From NCBI GenBank assembly GCA_017999915.1, contig JAGNKX010000001.1, positions 558,001-622,000 on the forward strand: a DNA stretch of 64,000 nucleotides, read 5' to 3'. Origin of the DNA: Spirochaetota bacterium. GTDB lineage: Bacteria > Spirochaetota > UBA4802 > UBA5550. A model generated the notes under the pieces. It was not told the origin of the DNA, made no database searches, and worked only from the letters and a program-made list of their open reading frames with translations. How positions within the stretch are numbered: the stretch's first letter is position 1; each line of letters starts with the position of its first letter. A program made the translations under genes and the position numbers. Of the stretch, positions 27,281-38,510 are shown in pieces.

Positions 27281-29734
27281 CTATTCGCTGATAGCAGCAA
27301 AATCAGTCACGAAATCGTCATCGCCCAGATCAAGCAGCTTGACGCCGACGGTCGCCCGTCCCTGTATCGAAACATCCTCTGCCAGAAGCCGGATGGCCAT
27401 GCCGTTTTTCGACGTGATGATTATTTCATCGCTGTCAAACACTGATTTAACCCCGTTGGCCGAGCCGTTCTTATCGGTGACCTTGACATAGGCCATGCCC
27501 TTGCCGCCGCGGCCCTTATTGGCAAAATTCTTGTAATCGACCCTCTTGCCGTATCCCTTTTCCGTAATGACAAAGAGTGTCGAGTTCTTCTTTACCATGT
27601 CAATGCCCATGATCACGTCGTCCTTACCGAGGCGCATGCCGATGATGCCGGCGGCGTTGCGACCCATGGACCTCATCTTCATAAGGTTCGTCCTGAGGAG
27701 ACTGCCGCCCCGGGACGCAATGACGATGTCATCACCCTTGTCGACGACCTTGACGTCCACCAGTTCATCGTTCTTCTTCAAATTCAGCGCGATGATGCCG
27801 CCCTTCTTGGCGTTCTGGAACACGTTCAGGTCGGTCTTTTTCAGGATACCAAACTTGGTCACCATGCAGAGATATTTCTCGCTTTCAAAATTATCGATCG
27901 AGCATATGGCGGTGATATTCTCTTCGGTAGACAGGTTGATGATCCCCTTCAGCGATTTGCCGCGGCTCGTTTTTGACGCCAGGGGTATCTCATAGGCTTT
28001 CAGGGCGAATATCTTCCCTTTATTCGAGAAAAGGAATATGACATCATGGGTCGATGCGATGGTCATCATCTTGATGAAATCTTCCCGCTTGGAGGTGATG
28101 GCGCTGACGCCCTTGCCGCCCCGGCGTTGTTTTTTGAAAGTGTCCACCGGGAGCCGTCTGATAAACCCGTCATTGGTTATGGTAATGACCATATCCTCGT
28201 CGGCGATGAGATCCTCCACATCGAAATCGGTGGAAGTTTCTCCACCCTTCATGATCTCCGTTCTCCGCTTGTCACCGTACTTTTGTTTTACTTCCAGGAG
28301 CTCTTTTTTAATGATCTCAAATATCTTGGCTTCGCTCTTGAGGATCGCCTTGAGCTCCTTGATGAGCTTGAGGAGTGCGTTCAACTCTTCAACGATCTTG
28401 TGAACTTCAAGGCTGGTGAGTCGCTGCAGGCGCATGTCCAGAATGGCCTTGGCCTGTATCTCCGACAATGAAAAGCGCTTGATGAGCTTTTTGGCCGCCT
28501 CATCCGGATCCTTGGACCCGCGGATAATTTTAATGACTTCGTCGATGTTATCCAGGGCGATTTTCAGGCCTTCCAGTATATGGGCCCGCTCCTCGGCCTT
28601 TTTCAGCTCGAACCGGGTTCGTCTGATAACGACTTCCTTCCGGTGTCCTATATAATTGCTGATGATACCTTTCAGATCAAGGATACGGGGAACGTTGTCC
28701 ACCAGGGCCAGCATGATGACGCCGAATGATGTCTGCAGGGCCGTATGCTTGTACAATTGGTTGATGATAATGCTGGTATTGGCATCTTTCTTCAGTCCAA
28801 TGACGATCCTCATTCCCTTCCGATTCGATTCATCCCTGAGCTCTCCTATCCCTTCTATTACTTTTTCATTGACCAGTTCGGCTATACGGCTGATAAAAAC
28901 CGCCTTGTTTACCTGGTAGGGGATCTCGGTTATGATGATATTTTCACGGCCTTTCTTGTTTTCCTCAATATCCACCTTGCCCCGTACCATGATGCTGCCG
29001 CGTCCTGTGGTAAAGGCCTTGAAAATACCGTCAGTGCCCATGATGGTGGCTCCGGTGGGAAAATCCGGACCCTGGATGTGCTTCATGAGCTGTTTAACGC
29101 TGAGTGAAGGATCATCTATGAGAGCAATGGTGGCATCGACCACCTCGCCGAGATTATGGGGCGGAATCTTGGTCGCCATGCCTACCGCGATGCCTTCCGA
29201 GCCATTGACGAGAAGGTTGGGGAATGAAGCCGGCAGTACCTGCGGTTCCTTCTTTGTTTCATCGAAGTTGGGATTAAAATCTACCGTTTCCTTGTCGATA
29301 TCTTTTAATAATTCCTCGGCGATCTTATTGAGGCGAGCCTCCGTATACCGGTACGCTGCAGCAGGATCGCCGTCAACGGAGCCGAAGTTTCCCTGGCCGT
29401 CGATGATCGGGAGGCGCATTGAAAAATCCTGCGCCATGCGAACCATGGTATCATACACGGCAATGTCCCCATGGGGGTGGTAATTACCGAGAACTTCACC
29501 GACTATCTTGGCGGACTTGACATAGGGACGGTCACTCCGCCAGGCCCGTTCGTTCATTGCGTGGAGTATCCTCCGGTGGACCGGCTTGAGTCCGTCCCGG
29601 ACATCCGGCAGGGCACGGCCGACTATGACGCTCATGGCATAGTCGAGATAGGAATTTCGCATCTGGTCTTCTATTTCAACTGCGACGATATTCTCCTTGA
29701 ATAATTCGCCGCCTTCAGATTTTTTCTTTGGCAC
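27281..29734 (-). CDS. gyrA: DNA gyrase subunit A
   Basis: GyrA forms the DNA breakage-reunion core of gyrase with GyrB. The 817-residue chain starts at a GTG. It has the winged-helix QRDR region (HPHGDIAVYDTMVRMAQDF) and catalytic Tyr in AAAYRYTEARL. The C-terminal beta-pinwheel includes a GyrA-box-like QRRGGKG, the signature that separates gyrase from topoisomerase IV. In the quinolone region the classic Ser position reads Ile (HGDIAVYD, where E. coli has HGDSAVYD). It lies 71 bases downstream of gyrB and ends the minus-strand replication block. Confidence 0.98.
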   Translation of the reverse strand: MPKKKSEGGELFKENIVAVEIEDQMRNSYLDYAMSVIVGRALPDVRDGLKPVHRRILHAMNERAWRSDRPYVKSAKIVGEVLGNYHPHGDIAVYDTMVRMAQDFSMRLPIIDGQGNFGSVDGDPAAAYRYTEARLNKIAEELLKDIDKETVDFNPNFDETKKEPQVLPASFPNLLVNGSEGIAVGMATKIPPHNLGEVVDATIALIDDPSLSVKQLMKHIQGPDFPTGATIMGTDGIFKAFTTGRGSIMVRGKVDIEENKKGRENIIITEIPYQVNKAVFISRIAELVNEKVIEGIGELRDESNRKGMRIVIGLKKDANTSIIINQLYKHTALQTSFGVIMLALVDNVPRILDLKGIISNYIGHRKEVVIRRTRFELKKAEERAHILEGLKIALDNIDEVIKIIRGSKDPDEAAKKLIKRFSLSEIQAKAILDMRLQRLTSLEVHKIVEELNALLKLIKELKAILKSEAKIFEIIKKELLEVKQKYGDKRRTEIMKGGETSTDFDVEDLIADEDMVITITNDGFIRRLPVDTFKKQRRGGKGVSAITSKREDFIKMMTIASTHDVIFLFSNKGKIFALKAYEIPLASKTSRGKSLKGIINLSTEENITAICSIDNFESEKYLCMVTKFGILKKTDLNVFQNAKKGGIIALNLKKNDELVDVKVVDKGDDIVIASRGGSLLRTNLMKMRSMGRNAAGIIGMRLGKDDVIMGIDMVKKNSTLFVITEKGYGKRVDYKNFANKGRGGKGMAYVKVTDKNGSANGVKSVFDSDEIIITSKNGMAIRLLAEDVSIQGRATVGVKLLDLGDDDFVTDFAAISE

Positions 29735-29805
29735 GTCGCTACACTCCGCATGTAATTATATCAATCGGTTTCCGCTCTCATCTGAACGGCAATACCGCCT
29801 GGATC

Positions 29806-31942
<2,137 letters not shown>

Positions 31943-31953
31943 GCGGAACAGCC

Positions 31954-32283
31954 TTACCATCGTATCGATTTAATTTCCACCTTGATATCCCGGATGGCAT
32001 GAAAGAAAAATTGTTCGTGCAACTTGTTCAGGAGCATATCCTTCATCATGATTATCTCGTTGGCATACACAGAATGATCAGCCGTCACAAACAGGATGTT
32101 CTTGTATATACGGTCCGGTTTACTATGGGTTGATATTATGTCTCCAACAATAGAGTACCATTGTGTTACTAATTCTTCAATTGTAAACGATTTTTCTAAT
32201 TCAAATTCATGAATTATGTCAGGAAGGATGTTTTCAAATGAATTAATGCCGTTTTTTCTCTTGTCCCGTATCCTGAATTTCAT
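31954..32283 (-). CDS. dciA: DciA-like (DUF721) helicase loader candidate
   Basis: A 109-residue basic protein of the DUF721 family. DciA proteins recruit or load the replicative helicase DnaB in bacteria without DnaC/DnaI and commonly sit near dnaA-recF. Visible are the helix ENILPDIIHEFELEKSFTIEELVTQWYSIVG and the KH-like strand-helix LFVTADHSVYANEIIMMKDMLLNKL (quoted in parts: W42 and the VTADHSVYANEI core). It lies between recF and remB, sharing the transcript. No dnaC homologue appears in the window, in keeping with this role. Confidence 0.82.
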   Translation of the reverse strand: MKFRIRDKRKNGINSFENILPDIIHEFELEKSFTIEELVTQWYSIVGDIISTHSKPDRIYKNILFVTADHSVYANEIIMMKDMLLNKLHEQFFFHAIRDIKVEIKSIRW

Positions 32284-32329
32284 ATAAAGCGCTTTTCCCG
32301 TGCGATAAAAAATACGATGATTAGAATAA

Positions 32330-33436
32330 TCAAAATTCCTTGATCAGACCATTGGGTCCAACGGTGTATCCCTTATACTCTCCAAACTTATCCAATTGCT
32401 CTGGATTAAAATGCACCATGGTGAAAATAATCTGATTCCCGCGTCGAAGAATATCGATCATCTTTGATCGCCTTCGCTCATCCAGTTCTGAGAAAATATC
32501 ATCGACAAGGATAACCGATTTTTTTCCCATAACTTCCTCTATCAAGATGCACTCGGCGATTTTCAGTGTGACGGCCGCCGTTCTCCTTTGCCCCTGGGAC
32601 GCATAATGTATGAAACGATTCCCGCCCTTATTTTCAAGGATAAAGTCGTCTCTCTGCGGGCCCAGGCCGGTGGATCCGAGGATACAATCACGGGACCGCG
32701 CGTCATGCAGCTGCTGAAGAATTGCAGCGGCATCATTCTTTCCCGTTGTGCAGTCATAGGCTATGAACGGCGGATCATCGCTCTCGGCAATATTAACATA
32801 AAATTGGCGAAAAACAGCGTTAAATTTTTCAATAAATGCATGGCGTTTACTTGTAATGATACTCGACTTTTCACTGAAAAGCGCATCCCATACATCCAGC
32901 TGATTTTTTGCTATGGTGTTGAACTTGATCTCTTTTAATATTCTATTGCGCGAAGCAAGGACTTTTTTAAATTCATTGAGGGCGTCAAAATATGTCACAT
33001 CGATCTTTGAAATGACGCTGTCAAAGAACCTCCGCCGTGATTCAGGAGCTCCATTGATAATGTTGATATCGCCGGGAGAAAGGACAACGGTGAGAAATCT
33101 CCCGTAATAACCGCCGGCCGTTTTTATCTCCTTGCCGTCTATTTTCAGGCGCTTTTTTACCGCATCCTGACCAGCGGTGCATCCAACCTCAAATATGCGA
33201 TCATCTGAATCACCAACAACAACCGAACAATGATAGGCATTCTCATTCCATTTTATTATTTCTGAATCGTGAATATTTCTGAATGTCTTTATATTTGATG
33301 CAATGGAAAGGGCCTCAAGGATATTCGTTTTTCCGACACCATTATTGCCTATGATAAAATTTATCCCTGGCGCAAACGAGATATTCAAGGTATCATAATT
33401 TCTAAAGTTCTTTGCTGTCAGCTCCCGTACATACAT
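32330..33436 (-). CDS. recF: Recombination mediator RecF
   Basis: RecF loads RecA at single-strand gaps with RecO and RecR. The 368-residue SMC-like ATPase has Walker A IIGNNGVGKTNILEAL (about 30), RDFLTVVLSPGD-type family residues, the ABC signature region YASQGQRRTAAVTLKIAE, Walker B VILVDDIFSELD and a final TVGPNGLIKEF. The length matches the family. It lies 54 bases downstream of dnaN and 46 upstream of dciA within the conserved origin block. Confidence 0.97.
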   Translation of the reverse strand: MYVRELTAKNFRNYDTLNISFAPGINFIIGNNGVGKTNILEALSIASNIKTFRNIHDSEIIKWNENAYHCSVVVGDSDDRIFEVGCTAGQDAVKKRLKIDGKEIKTAGGYYGRFLTVVLSPGDINIINGAPESRRRFFDSVISKIDVTYFDALNEFKKVLASRNRILKEIKFNTIAKNQLDVWDALFSEKSSIITSKRHAFIEKFNAVFRQFYVNIAESDDPPFIAYDCTTGKNDAAAILQQLHDARSRDCILGSTGLGPQRDDFILENKGGNRFIHYASQGQRRTAAVTLKIAECILIEEVMGKKSVILVDDIFSELDERRRSKMIDILRRGNQIIFTMVHFNPEQLDKFGEYKGYTVGPNGLIKEF

Positions 33437-33490
33437 ATATCATTCAACATTATTAGTAACATATTGATATGAAATCATCAGAGATCGATA

Positions 33491-34624
33491 TTAATCAGTT
33501 TGAGATGATTTGATCTGAATCGGCATTATTATTGATATATAGTTGCTGTCCTGTAGAGGCGTAATGGTGACAGGGCTCATCTGTCCCGTTATACCGCACT
33601 TGATATATTCAGAATCAACCTCTTTGAGCGCATCAATGAGAAACTGCGCGTTTATACCGATGGAAATCTTTTCATCCTTGCTGGTTTTCACCGCTATCTC
33701 TTCTTCCGCTTCTCCCAGCTCCGGCGTGCTCGACTGGATAACCATTTTATTATTTGAAACATTGACAATTATTTTATTGGCCGGTTCCCTTGTGAAAATC
33801 ATGGCCCGCTTCACTGAGTCAAAGAGCTTCTTCGTTTCAATCTCGATTTCAAGCATATGTTCCTTGGGAAGGACCTGGCGATAATTGGGAAACTGGCCAT
33901 CGACGATCCTGGATATGATCTCAGTATTGGAAATTTTAAAAAAGCACTGGTTATTATTATAGGAAAACAGGCACGTGCCGGATGTTTCAAGAAGACGGTA
34001 GACCTCGTGTATTGTTTTCAGCGGAATGATGATGCCATCGCCGAATTGTATCTCCTTCTGTATAGTCCTGCTAATCAGGGCCAGTCTCCTGGAATCAGTG
34101 GATACAGATGTAACATTGCCCTTGGAATCAGAAATAAAAAATACGCCATTAAACACCGGCTTGATCGCGTCACTTGACGCGGCATAGATGACCTTCCTGA
34201 TCATTTCCCGCAATATGCCCTGATCGAGTTCAATGGAGTTTTCTTCGATGAAATGCGGGATTTCCGGATATTCGTCCGCAGCAAGACCTATCAGCGTATA
34301 ATGGCCCTTCACATCCTTCGACTTTGAGGTTATATTGATCGACAGGTTTTCGTTGACAGTGATGGCCAGCTCATCATTGGGAAGTTCTTTCAGGATGCTG
34401 GAAAATTTTTTTCCGTTTGCGGCAAAGGATATTTTTTTATCCGCCTGTGCATCAACCTTTGTCCGGACAGCTATCTCATTATCGGTCGATATCAATTCTA
34501 TCGAATCCTTTGAAACATTAAAAAGACAATTGGCAAGAATCGTATTGATATTTTTTGTCGAAATAATAGAATCGGCAATATTTATGGATTTTAACAGGGA
34601 TTCTTTATCGATCTTTATAACCAT
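33491..34624 (-). CDS. dnaN: DNA polymerase III beta sliding clamp
   Basis: The clamp tethers DNA polymerase III to DNA. AAGGAG sits 6 bases before the ATG at 34624 (MVIKIDKESLL), giving 377 residues. The longer open frame from 34645 would put the ribosome site inside the gene, so I reject it. Three clamp domains are recognisable (LANCLFNVS, KVIYAASSDAIKPVFNGVFF, EVDSEYIKCG). The end ISIIMPIQ corresponds to the usual MPMR motif. It is preceded by a 245-base gap to dnaA that carries repeated TTATTAACA words. Confidence 0.97.
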   Translation of the reverse strand: MVIKIDKESLLKSINIADSIISTKNINTILANCLFNVSKDSIELISTDNEIAVRTKVDAQADKKISFAANGKKFSSILKELPNDELAITVNENLSINITSKSKDVKGHYTLIGLAADEYPEIPHFIEENSIELDQGILREMIRKVIYAASSDAIKPVFNGVFFISDSKGNVTSVSTDSRRLALISRTIQKEIQFGDGIIIPLKTIHEVYRLLETSGTCLFSYNNNQCFFKISNTEIISRIVDGQFPNYRQVLPKEHMLEIEIETKKLFDSVKRAMIFTREPANKIIVNVSNNKMVIQSSTPELGEAEEEIAVKTSKDEKISIGINAQFLIDALKEVDSEYIKCGITGQMSPVTITPLQDSNYISIIMPIQIKSSQTD

Positions 34625-34746
34625 TACAGGCTCCTTCTTATACAATTAATTAATAACATAAATTAATAAGTTGTAGTAGTAGTAACATAATTTTGTTGAT
34701 ATCTTTATAACCCCTGGAAATACCAGTAATTATGATATTATTACAA

Positions 34747-34864
34747 TGTTAATAACGTTTTATAATACAACGAGAGAGGCACTATAAACGATATAAATAA
34801 CAAAGGTTATGAGATTTGAGACTTTTCGAATATTTATTAACAGAGAATTCGAGATTTATTAACA
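34747..34864. repeat. Three TTATTAACA 9-mers between dnaN and dnaA
   Basis: Copies lie at 34747-34755 (as TGTTAATAA), 34834-34842 and 34856-34864; the last two are in direct orientation, 22 bases apart. Three more identical copies lie on the other side of dnaA. The word differs from the consensus DnaA box TTATCCACA at two positions. The region is very AT-rich. Confidence 0.6.
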
Positions 34865-34869
34865 CTGTA

Positions 34870-36219
34870 TTAACTTTTTAATTCGATAATAAGGTCGTTG
34901 ATCAGCTCTTTAAATTCAGGGTCGTTTTTTATATCGTCCATGATTTTGTTGCAGGCATTGATCACTGTTGAATGATCCCTGTCACCGAATTCCTTTCCGA
35001 TATCGGTGTGTGTCATTCCGGCAAGATCTCGGGCAAGGTACATGCCGATGAAACGAGGCTGGATTATTCGTCCCTGCCTGCTTTTTGATTTTAAATCATC
35101 GGGAGAGACATTGAATTTTTCCGATACTTTACTGATAATATCACTGATAGACACCATTTTATTCGAATCAACGTCAAACAGTTCTTTCAGATGAAGTTTA
35201 ACAAGGTCAATGGTGATTTCCTCCCTGCTGAACTGGGATACCATTTTCAACTTGCTCACTGCGGCCTCGAGAGCCCTGATATTTGATTTAATACGACGGG
35301 CTATGTAATTGAAAGCCTCGTCGGATATGACCAGCTTTTCTTTTTCAGCCTTATCCCTCAGAATGGCCTCGCGGGTTTCCAGGTTCGGCGCCTGGATGTC
35401 GGTAATCATACCCCACTCGAACCGTGTCCTCAGACGATCTGCCAGGGTTGCAATCTGTTTTGGAGGTCTGTCGCTGGATATTACGATCTGCTTTTTGTTG
35501 CCGTGGAGTGAATTGAATACCTGGAAAAACTCATTTTGCGTTTCTTCCTTGTTCTCCAGAAACTGGATGTCATCTATCAACAGGATATCCACATGCCGGT
35601 ATTTTATTTGAAAGCTTTCCTGGGTCCGGTTACGGATCGCATTAATGAATTCCGTGACAAAATCGCCGGTTGTAACAAAGAGAACTTTTAAATACGGCTT
35701 TTCCATATTGATATAATTGCCGATGGCCTGCAGTAAATGGGTTTTTCCGAGACCCGTGGATCCGTAAATAAAGAGAGGGTTAACCTGTGTGCCCGGGGCC
35801 TGTGAAACAGAATAAGCCGCAGCATGGGCATACTGGTTATTGGGACCTATAACGAAGTTCTCAAAGGTATATTTGGGATTCAATGATGATACTGATGACA
35901 TCTGTTCTCTCTTAAAATAGGAATTACTATTAACAGGTTGTGAACCTATGCTCTTGTCTTTTTGTTCAGGTGAAAAGCCATTTGTAGTGACAAATTCACA
36001 AATATAATTCAGACCGGTGATTTCTTTTAATTTCAATGAAATCTGGTTCGAGTATTGCTCAGATATGTGCCGCTTCGTAACTTCATCTATGACTTTTATT
36101 TTCAATATATTATCAGAAATAGACAAAGGCTCTGTATCTTTCAACCACATATTAAAAGATTGCTTGTTAACACTGGATTCAAGCGATTCCAGCACGTTAT
36201 TCCATAATTCTCTGGGCAC
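34870..36219 (-). CDS. dnaA: Chromosomal replication initiator DnaA
   Basis: DnaA binds oriC boxes and opens the origin. Beginning at the GTG at 36219 (MPRELWNNVLESLE) gives about 449 residues. Domain I is recognisable at the N-terminus. The AAA+ domain has YGSTGLGKTHLLQA, DILLIDDIQFLENK and a sensor region ISSDRPP. Domain IV carries the DnaA signature MTHTDIGKEFGDRDHSTV. The open frame extends to a TTG at 36243, but that start would lie inside a consensus DnaA box. GGGGG precedes the GTG. Boxes at the start codon suggest autoregulation. Confidence 0.97.
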   Translation of the reverse strand: MPRELWNNVLESLESSVNKQSFNMWLKDTEPLSISDNILKIKVIDEVTKRHISEQYSNQISLKLKEITGLNYICEFVTTNGFSPEQKDKSIGSQPVNSNSYFKREQMSSVSSLNPKYTFENFVIGPNNQYAHAAAYSVSQAPGTQVNPLFIYGSTGLGKTHLLQAIGNYINMEKPYLKVLFVTTGDFVTEFINAIRNRTQESFQIKYRHVDILLIDDIQFLENKEETQNEFFQVFNSLHGNKKQIVISSDRPPKQIATLADRLRTRFEWGMITDIQAPNLETREAILRDKAEKEKLVISDEAFNYIARRIKSNIRALEAAVSKLKMVSQFSREEITIDLVKLHLKELFDVDSNKMVSISDIISKVSEKFNVSPDDLKSKSRQGRIIQPRFIGMYLARDLAGMTHTDIGKEFGDRDHSTVINACNKIMDDIKNDPEFKELINDLIIELKS

Positions 36220-36233
36220 AACAACCCCCACAT

Positions 36234-36645
36234 TTATCCACAAATGTTAATAACTATGTGTATAAGTATATTAATGTTCAGTATTATAAATTTTATTAAA
36301 CATTTAACTGTTTCATATATTTTTATCAGAATAATTGGCTACAACAAAAAGAGATATAGAGATAAGACTTTTATTTTCACAAATCGGATATTATGTCTTG
36401 TTAATAAAAAAGCAAAGTATTTTTGGCAATCAATTAATTCACATATTTATTTTTGGGAAAAAAAAATTTAACAATTCTTAATAAATATCTGATAACCTGT
36501 TAATAAAATGGATTAATTGTTGATAACTGCTTGATAATTTGTTTATAATATATGAATATCAGTTTTTTAGATACTAGTGAATTTGTTCAAAGCTTAAATT
36601 CCAAAAATCATTGTTCCGAGCCATGAAATGCTATATTAATTAAAT
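36234..36645. other. Candidate replication origin (oriC) upstream of dnaA
   Basis: This gap of about 400 bases is extremely AT-rich. It holds two exact consensus DnaA boxes: TTATCCACA (36234-36242, plus) and TTATACACA on minus (36257-36265). Near-matches occur at 36435-36443 (TAATTCACA) and 36518-36526 (TGTTGATAA). The word TGTTAATAA recurs at 36245-36253, 36399-36407 and 36498-36506. A/T runs around 36440-36510 could be the unwinding element. Gene direction changes here from mainly minus to mainly plus. A 75-codon frame inside (36244-36471) is judged spurious. GC skew was not computed. Confidence 0.85.
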
Positions 36646-37500
36646 ATGCTATATTCACGGAATGACATAACAAGGACCTATGAACAGGTTCATGATCTCC
36701 TGCTCACAAGATATATCATCAAAACATATTCGATGAATAAGACGGACATACGTGATGTCGCGCTGAAAGACCTTGATTGCGGAAATATTAAAAAAGTGCT
36801 GGAACTGGGATGCGGCTATGGCTTTTTTATTGAAAAGCTTAAAAATAGGCTTAATGATGGGGCGGTGATAATAGGGATTGACATGGTGGAAAACAATAGG
36901 GAGCCCTTTCTACATTCTGTTTCGTCAATACAATATAAAGGTGAATTCATAACAGGGAATGCAGATATAATTAAACAAATGGCGAAAGAATCCATTGATA
37001 TGATAATAACAAGTTATTCATTATACTTTTTTCCCCATCTTATTCCGGAGATTTCACGAATTCTGGCTCCGGACGGAGTTTTCATTGCCATAACCCATAG
37101 CAAGAATACGCTGCAGGAAGCAATGAATTTTATATGCGCTTGTATGAATTCCGTGGGTTTTAATAATATGAACGAAACGTCTCTCAATAAATTATTTTCA
37201 GCATTTTCCATGGAAGATGGCCGTTATCAGCTGGGACAATATTTTAATAGCATAGAACGCCTGGATTTTCCCAATGCCATGGTTTTTCCGGCAGAGCATG
37301 TCAATGATTTCATTTTTTATATTAACAAAAAGAAGAACCTGATTTATAAAGAAGTCATGGAATTGATGCCAGATAGACTTGATGATGTGCTCGCTTGCGT
37401 TGAGACGAAGATATTCGATTATGTTAAGATGAATGGTAAAATCATATTAAATAAAGATGACGCGATTTTCAGATGCCATAAACCGATATCACGCCAATGA
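36646..37500 (+). CDS. Class I SAM-dependent methyltransferase
   Basis: A 284-residue protein with a Rossmann methyltransferase core. Motif I is VLELGCGYGFFIEKL (about 50-64), followed by GIDMVENN with the acidic ribose-binding residue, an ITGNAD segment, DMIITSYSLYFF (motif IV region) and LAPDGVFIAIT. It lies directly right of the origin. Its last codon overlaps the NUDIX gene start (ATGA), so the two are translationally coupled. The C-terminal part (about 180-284) is unassigned and may set specificity. The substrate is not known. Confidence 0.8.
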   Translation: MLYSRNDITRTYEQVHDLLLTRYIIKTYSMNKTDIRDVALKDLDCGNIKKVLELGCGYGFFIEKLKNRLNDGAVIIGIDMVENNREPFLHSVSSIQYKGEFITGNADIIKQMAKESIDMIITSYSLYFFPHLIPEISRILAPDGVFIAITHSKNTLQEAMNFICACMNSVGFNNMNETSLNKLFSAFSMEDGRYQLGQYFNSIERLDFPNAMVFPAEHVNDFIFYINKKKNLIYKEVMELMPDRLDDVLACVETKIFDYVKMNGKIILNKDDAIFRCHKPISRQ

Positions 37501-38504
37501 AAAAAAGAAGACAATACTGTTCATATTGCGGGCAGCCCGTGACAACGAAAGAACAGGACGGAAAATCTCGGGATTTCTGTCCCTCTTGCAATATATTTTA
37601 CTATGACAATCCCCTTCCCGTTGCCTGCACGATCGTGGTAAACGATAAAAGAGAGGTTCTTCTAGTACAGAGGAAAAAGGATCCCTATAAGGGAATGTGG
37701 TGCCTCCCCATCGGTTTTGCCGAAACCGGAGAGGAAGTGACTGAAGCTGCATTGCGGGAATTACAGGAAGAGGCCGGTGTTGAAGGGGAGATCCTCAGGC
37801 TCATCGACGTGGATACTGTCGATAATTATTTTTATGGCAGCCTTGCCATCGTAACCTATGAAGTGAAAGTGACGGGCGGTGAGGTCTGCCCGGGAGATGA
37901 CGCATCGGATGCCCGCTTTTTCCCCATTTTAGAACTCCCCCCCCTGGCATGGTCTTCCAATGAAAAGGCGATCACTATTTTTATCAAACTGTATAAAGAC
38001 TCCTGGGCCATGGTGGATTCCTTCAGGCAGCTTTACCCTGAGCTCAATGCCCGTGACTCTTTCACGCAGGTCACCGATGAGCAGAAGCAATTATTGTCAA
38101 ATGTCCTGATAAAGATGCTTAATACCGATAACGTGGAAATGACACATCGATGGAGCAGTGAAATATCAGTGAAAGTTCCGGTTTTGGAACCATATCTGGA
38201 CATTCTTGTGGATATTAATGGCAAAATTATTCAGTCCATCCAGAACCACCTCCAGGGAGTCATCAAGGGGAACGATTATTCGGATTTTATTCCGACAGGC
38301 AGAGACCTTCTAAATGCCCGTGTGCCGTTGCCGGAGTTATTGACAGCCCTTGCCCTCAGCAGAAGGACCATATGGACCCATGTGATAAAAAAGAGAATCC
38401 TTGCATCGCCTCTGGAGATATATACCACCCTTGAGCTGAATAACCGCATAATATTCATTTATGACAGAATCATTTATTTTATTGCCAAAGGATATAACGA
38501 ATAA
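37497..38504 (+). CDS. Zinc-ribbon NUDIX hydrolase fused to RsbRD-like helical domain
   Basis: A 335-residue fusion. Residues 8-31 form a zinc ribbon (C8, C11, C28, C31), as in NADH pyrophosphatase-like NUDIX enzymes. The NUDIX box is complete, G73-x5-E79-x7-REL-x-EE-x-G94-V, so nucleoside-diphosphate hydrolysis is expected (ADP-ribose or NADH are possible substrates). Residues about 185-335 are all-helical. They end in ARVPLPELLTALALSRRTIW and IYDRIIYFIAKGY, resembling the RsbRD N-terminal sensor fold of stressosome-type proteins. Such a pairing is unusual. It overlaps the upstream methyltransferase by 4 bases. Confidence 0.8.
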   Translation: MKKRRQYCSYCGQPVTTKEQDGKSRDFCPSCNIFYYDNPLPVACTIVVNDKREVLLVQRKKDPYKGMWCLPIGFAETGEEVTEAALRELQEEAGVEGEILRLIDVDTVDNYFYGSLAIVTYEVKVTGGEVCPGDDASDARFFPILELPPLAWSSNEKAITIFIKLYKDSWAMVDSFRQLYPELNARDSFTQVTDEQKQLLSNVLIKMLNTDNVEMTHRWSSEISVKVPVLEPYLDILVDINGKIIQSIQNHLQGVIKGNDYSDFIPTGRDLLNARVPLPELLTALALSRRTIWTHVIKKRILASPLEIYTTLELNNRIIFIYDRIIYFIAKGYNE

Positions 38505-38510
38505 AAAATT

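Noticed and set aside
36244..36471. 75-codon plus-strand frame in the origin region
   Set aside because: AT-driven frame of Ile/Phe/Lys across DnaA boxes, no ribosome site.
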